Part shown: piece after piece, positions 60,938-64,000 of the stretch | Layout: every line of letters starts with the position of its first letter | How positions within the stretch are numbered: the stretch's first letter is position 1 | Source of the DNA: Asticcacaulis sp. | GTDB lineage: Bacteria > Pseudomonadota > Alphaproteobacteria > Caulobacterales > Caulobacteraceae | Direction: 5' to 3' | Assembly: GCA_024707255.1 (NCBI GenBank) | Contig: JANQAC010000002.1 | Span: 1,296,001-1,360,000, forward strand | Length of the DNA stretch: 64,000 nucleotides | Made by a program: the position numbers and the translations under genes | The notes under the pieces: generated by a model | What the model saw: the letters and a program-made list of their open reading frames with translations, nothing else | Told to the model about the DNA's origin: nothing | The model's database searches: none

Positions 60938-62794
60938 TCAGGCCAGGGCAATGTCCTCGATTTCAAGCTGAACCCCTCGCCGCCCCATATAGTCATCGGC
61001 CTTCAGCCGCCCCACCACATGGATCAGTCCGACCGGGCGCAAAAGCGCGTCACCGATCGCCGTGCCCTCGGCGCGCCACATGATGCCTTTCAGCTTCGCC
61101 CCGCTGTCATCACTCAACTCAAAGCGGATGTGGCCGCCCTTCATGGCCTGGGCGAAACCGACACGGACGCCGGCGAAAGCCAGCATCGGCTCCGGATTGC
61201 CCTGGCCAAAGGGCGCCAATAAATCAAAGCGGTCATAGAGCGCGCGCGATGCCGCCTTCACACTCAAAATGGCATCGATCTCCACCGCCTCGATCTGGTC
61301 GACCTCTGACACATGGGTCGTCACATAGTCATTGATGAAACGACGGAGCTCGCCGATCCGCTCGCGCTCCACGCTCAGGCCCGCCGCCATGGCGTGCCCC
61401 CCGCCGGAAAGCAGAATACCGGCCTCGAAGGCCGCACCAACCGCCTCGCCGAGATTGACGCCGGCCTGCGACCGGCCCGACCCCTTGCCCATGCCGCTGA
61501 CCGGATCAATGCCAATAATAATGACCGGCTTATGCCAGCGCTCGCGCAACCGGCCGGCCACGATGCCGATAACGCCGGGATGCCAGTCTTCGCGCGCCAC
61601 AATAATGACCGGATCATCACTTGGCCACAGCCCCTGCGTTTCCGCGGTCTGCATGGCCTGGTCGAGCACTTCGGCCTCGATGTCGCGGCGGGTGCGGTTC
61701 AGTTCATCCAGTTCATGCGCCAGCGCGGCCGCTTCTTCGGCATCGTCGGTCGATAACAACCGGACGCCGAGGTCCGAGCGCCCTACCCGGCCGCCGGCAT
61801 TGATCCGCGGCCCGATGACAAAACCGGAATGGAAGGTGCTCATCAGATTGACCGCCGCGCTCTTGTCGCCGGCCACTTCCATCAGCGCCTTTATGCCGGC
61901 ATTCTTAAGCTGCGACATGACCTTGAGCCCCTGCGCCGCCAGGGCGCGATTGAAACCAGTCAGGGCCGTAACGTCGCAAATGGCGCCCAGTGCCGACAGA
62001 TCAAGCCACTGGCGCAGATCGGGCTTCGGACGATCGCTGAACAGGCCGCGCTTTTCGGCCTCGCGGTTCAGGCCGGCCAGAACCACGAAAACCACGCCCG
62101 CCGCCGCCAGATTTCCCTGCGCCGAGGTGCAGCCAGGCCGGTTTGGATTAACGACAGCCAGGGCGTGCGGCGGCTCCTCGCGCATAAGGTGGTGATCGAT
62201 AACAACGACATCGAGGCCAATACTGGCTGCATAATCCAGCGCCCTGTGGGCCATGGCGCCGCAATCGACCGTCACCACCAGGTCCGTGCCCTGACGCTTG
62301 AGCGTATCGAAGGCGGCATTGGAGGGGCCGTATCCCTCTGTCACGCGGTCGGGCACATAGACCTCAAGCTCATGCCCCATATGTCGGAACCAGCGCACCA
62401 ATTGCGCTGCGCTGGTGGCGCCATCGACATCATAATCGGCGAAGATACTGATTTTTGCCTTGCGTTCCAACGCGTCCAGTATGGCGCCGACGGCTTTGTC
62501 CATGTCCATAAAGCACGAGGGTTCCGGAAACAGAGCTTTGAGCGTCGGGAAGATGAAGTCCTGCAAGCCTTCTGGCGTCACACCACGCCCGGCGGTGAAA
62601 CGCGCCAAAGGTTCGATGAAATCGGCTTCGGCCACATTCATCAGCCCCAGACGATGGGTAAGCTCGCGCAGGGTTTCCGATGCAACCCCTTTGGCCGCAA
62701 TACGTTCCCGCCACCCACGGCCGCTCAGCGACGTCGTAACACCGAGATAGGGCGGGACATTTTGAGCGGGCTTAAGCGGGGAATGGGCATCCAT
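60938..62794 (-). CDS. recJ: Single-stranded-DNA-specific exonuclease RecJ
   Basis: RecJ degrades single-stranded DNA 5' to 3' in recombination and mismatch repair. The 618 residues show the DHH phosphoesterase motifs FADYDVDGATSAA, VVTVDCGAMAH, VVVIDHHL and the DHHA1 segment SGGGHAMAAGLSV. A C-terminal OB domain ends the protein. It is complete and starts at ATG 62794, divergent from the transporter. Confidence 0.95.
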   Translation of the reverse strand: MDAHSPLKPAQNVPPYLGVTTSLSGRGWRERIAAKGVASETLRELTHRLGLMNVAEADFIEPLARFTAGRGVTPEGLQDFIFPTLKALFPEPSCFMDMDKAVGAILDALERKAKISIFADYDVDGATSAAQLVRWFRHMGHELEVYVPDRVTEGYGPSNAAFDTLKRQGTDLVVTVDCGAMAHRALDYAASIGLDVVVIDHHLMREEPPHALAVVNPNRPGCTSAQGNLAAAGVVFVVLAGLNREAEKRGLFSDRPKPDLRQWLDLSALGAICDVTALTGFNRALAAQGLKVMSQLKNAGIKALMEVAGDKSAAVNLMSTFHSGFVIGPRINAGGRVGRSDLGVRLLSTDDAEEAAALAHELDELNRTRRDIEAEVLDQAMQTAETQGLWPSDDPVIIVAREDWHPGVIGIVAGRLRERWHKPVIIIGIDPVSGMGKGSGRSQAGVNLGEAVGAAFEAGILLSGGGHAMAAGLSVERERIGELRRFINDYVTTHVSEVDQIEAVEIDAILSVKAASRALYDRFDLLAPFGQGNPEPMLAFAGVRVGFAQAMKGGHIRFELSDDSGAKLKGIMWRAEGTAIGDALLRPVGLIHVVGRLKADDYMGRRGVQLEIEDIALA

Positions 62795-62971
62795 ATCGAG
62801 TCATCTCTTTTGCAGGACAAGCAGACTAACAGACAAGCCCACGGGAGCAATGGCGCAATCACCCGCGCGGTCACGAAAGCGAGAACACGCGGGGATAAGT
62901 CAGGCGCCGGTTGGCAAATCCCGCAGCCTGCCATAGGCTAACGTCAGAATCGCATAATTGGGGGTAATAGG

Positions 62972-64000
62972 GTGGCGTCAGATACACAAACCGATCGGGT
63001 CGGATTTGGCCGAATGCTGGCCTTTATCGGCCCCTGCGTGCCCTTTGCCGCCCTGGGTTTGCCGCTCGTCGCCACCCTGCCGGAATATTACGGCACGCAG
63101 CTACAGCTTGGCGCCATGGTCGGCACCGTCTTCTTCATTGTGCGTTGCTTCGATATTCTGGTTGATCCGGTCCTCGGTCACTGGATGGACCGCACTCGCA
63201 CTAAACTGGGCCGTTTCAAGCTGTGGATGCTGATCTGCCTGCCGATCCTGTTCGTCAGCACCGGTTTTATATTCCTGGCGCAAAGAGGTGTCGGGCCTGT
63301 CTATCTCGGCCTGTGGCTCTTCGTTCTCTATGTCGGTTTTTCCATTGCGGCTTTGAGCCAGGCCAGTTGGGGCACGGTCCTTTCCACTGATTATAACGAA
63401 CGCTCGCGCATCTTCGCCTGGTGGCAGGTCGGCAATATCATCGGCATCCTGGCGGCGGCGGTCATTCCGGTGATCGTTCAGAAACTCGGCTACAGCTATA
63501 TTTTCGGCGTCCAGTTGATGGGCGGTTTCATCATGCTCACCCTGCCTGTCAGCATCGGCATTGCCCTGTGGCTGGTCCCGGAAAAAATCTCCAATACAAA
63601 CACGCATGACCTGAAGCTCGGCCACTATTTCGACATGTGGAAACGCCCAAATGTGCGCAGCATTCTCTATGCTGACCTGTTCATGGGACTGGCGCCGGGC
63701 GTGATGGCCGCCCTCTTCTTCTACTTCTTTGAGGAGACCAAGGGCCTGACGCGCTTTGAGTGCAGCGTCGCCATGCTGCTTTACTTCGTGGCCGGCATCA
63801 TAGGTGCGCCCATCTGGGTTATCGCGTCCAAGAAAATGAGCAAGCATAAGGCATTGATCCTGTCGTCCCAGATCTTCGCCGTGCTTTACGGCGCCATGTA
63901 TTTCGCGCCCAAGGGCAATTTCATTATCTGCGCCGCCATGACCTTCGCCAACGGCATTCCCTATGCCGCTTCGCTGCTGCTGACCCGCGCCCTGATGGCC
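62972..64000 (+). CDS. GPH-family sugar:cation symporter (partial)
   Basis: The frame starts at GTG 62972 (GGGGGTAAT upstream) and runs off the right edge after 343 codons. It has many hydrophobic segments and the glycoside-pentoside-hexuronide family signature RCFDILVDPVLGHWMDRTRT followed by GRFKLWML. Family members import oligosaccharides or glycosides with protons or sodium. The substrate cannot be called, and no sugar gene lies nearby inside the window. Confidence 0.85.
   Translation, partial: MASDTQTDRVGFGRMLAFIGPCVPFAALGLPLVATLPEYYGTQLQLGAMVGTVFFIVRCFDILVDPVLGHWMDRTRTKLGRFKLWMLICLPILFVSTGFIFLAQRGVGPVYLGLWLFVLYVGFSIAALSQASWGTVLSTDYNERSRIFAWWQVGNIIGILAAAVIPVIVQKLGYSYIFGVQLMGGFIMLTLPVSIGIALWLVPEKISNTNTHDLKLGHYFDMWKRPNVRSILYADLFMGLAPGVMAALFFYFFEETKGLTRFECSVAMLLYFVAGIIGAPIWVIASKKMSKHKALILSSQIFAVLYGAMYFAPKGNFIICAAMTFANGIPYAASLLLTRALMA

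Overview
The window is a chromosomal segment of a Caulobacterales alphaproteobacterium, probably an Asticcacaulis/Caulobacter relative. This rests on gene content and order: cicA-clpX-lon-hupB, a 14-gene nuo operon followed by birA-coaX-rnj, a PopA-like receiver-receiver-GGDEF protein, a double cold-shock-domain protein, and a class II fructose bisphosphatase. No database search was possible. All names come from motifs visible in the translations and from family knowledge.

Layout. 1-5.8 kb: a HAD hydrolase (CicA-like, runs off the left edge), the proteases ClpX and Lon, HU and tRNA-Val. 5.8-8.1 kb: a small cation-efflux-like protein, an IS30-family element and a short membrane protein. 8.1-12.2 kb: a leftward operon rlpA-tmk-holB-tatD-MBL hydrolase. 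12.2-13.6 kb: two decayed tRNA-Ser copies, an intact tRNA-Ser(UGA) and an AT-richer superinfection-immunity/SHOCT gene. 13.6-20.8 kb: glpX, a small exported protein, phaC, rnj, coaX, birA. 20.8-36.6 kb: the complete leftward complex I operon nuoA-N, interrupted by a tandem pair of related small membrane proteins (between nuoD and nuoE) and a TM2 protein (between nuoF and nuoG). 36.9-37.4 kb: two near-identical tRNA-Asp units. 37.7-45.4 kb: an autotransporter, an LCM-type methyltransferase, a GH5 mannanase-like lipoprotein with phased upstream repeats, a LysR regulator and a small lipoprotein. 45.4-53.7 kb: an exported hypothetical, a TusA-like protein, a PopA-like protein, mfd, sdhE, recG. 53.7-59 kb: a DUF3089-type hydrolase, a lipid A acyltransferase-type gene and a glycosyltransferase, photolyase, mercaptopyruvate sulfurtransferase. 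59-64 kb: tRNA-Arg, an NDUFS4-like complex I accessory subunit, two tRNA-Pro genes, the double-CSD protein, tRNA-Glu, recJ, and a GPH-family sugar symporter that runs off the right edge.

Ten otherwise intact genes (the MBL hydrolase, tatD, tmk, nuoN, nuoM, nuoL, the autotransporter, mfd, the DUF3089 gene and the photolyase) each carry one single-base indel. Removing or adding one base restores a full-length reading frame in every case, with the expected C-terminus or junction. Essential genes are among them, so sequencing or assembly error is the likeliest cause. I annotate them as whole genes and mark the shift.

Functionally the window is mostly housekeeping: respiration (complex I, NDUFS4, SdhE), repair (Mfd, RecG, RecJ, photolyase), regulated proteolysis and cell cycle (ClpX, Lon, PopA-like), and envelope (RlpA, LpxL-type acyltransferase, glycosyltransferase, autotransporter). 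The parts most worth a second look are the paired WPYH-motif proteins inside the nuo operon, the tRNA-Ser remnant array with its neighbouring immunity-like gene, and the helically phased GGTATGGCC sites before the GH5 gene.
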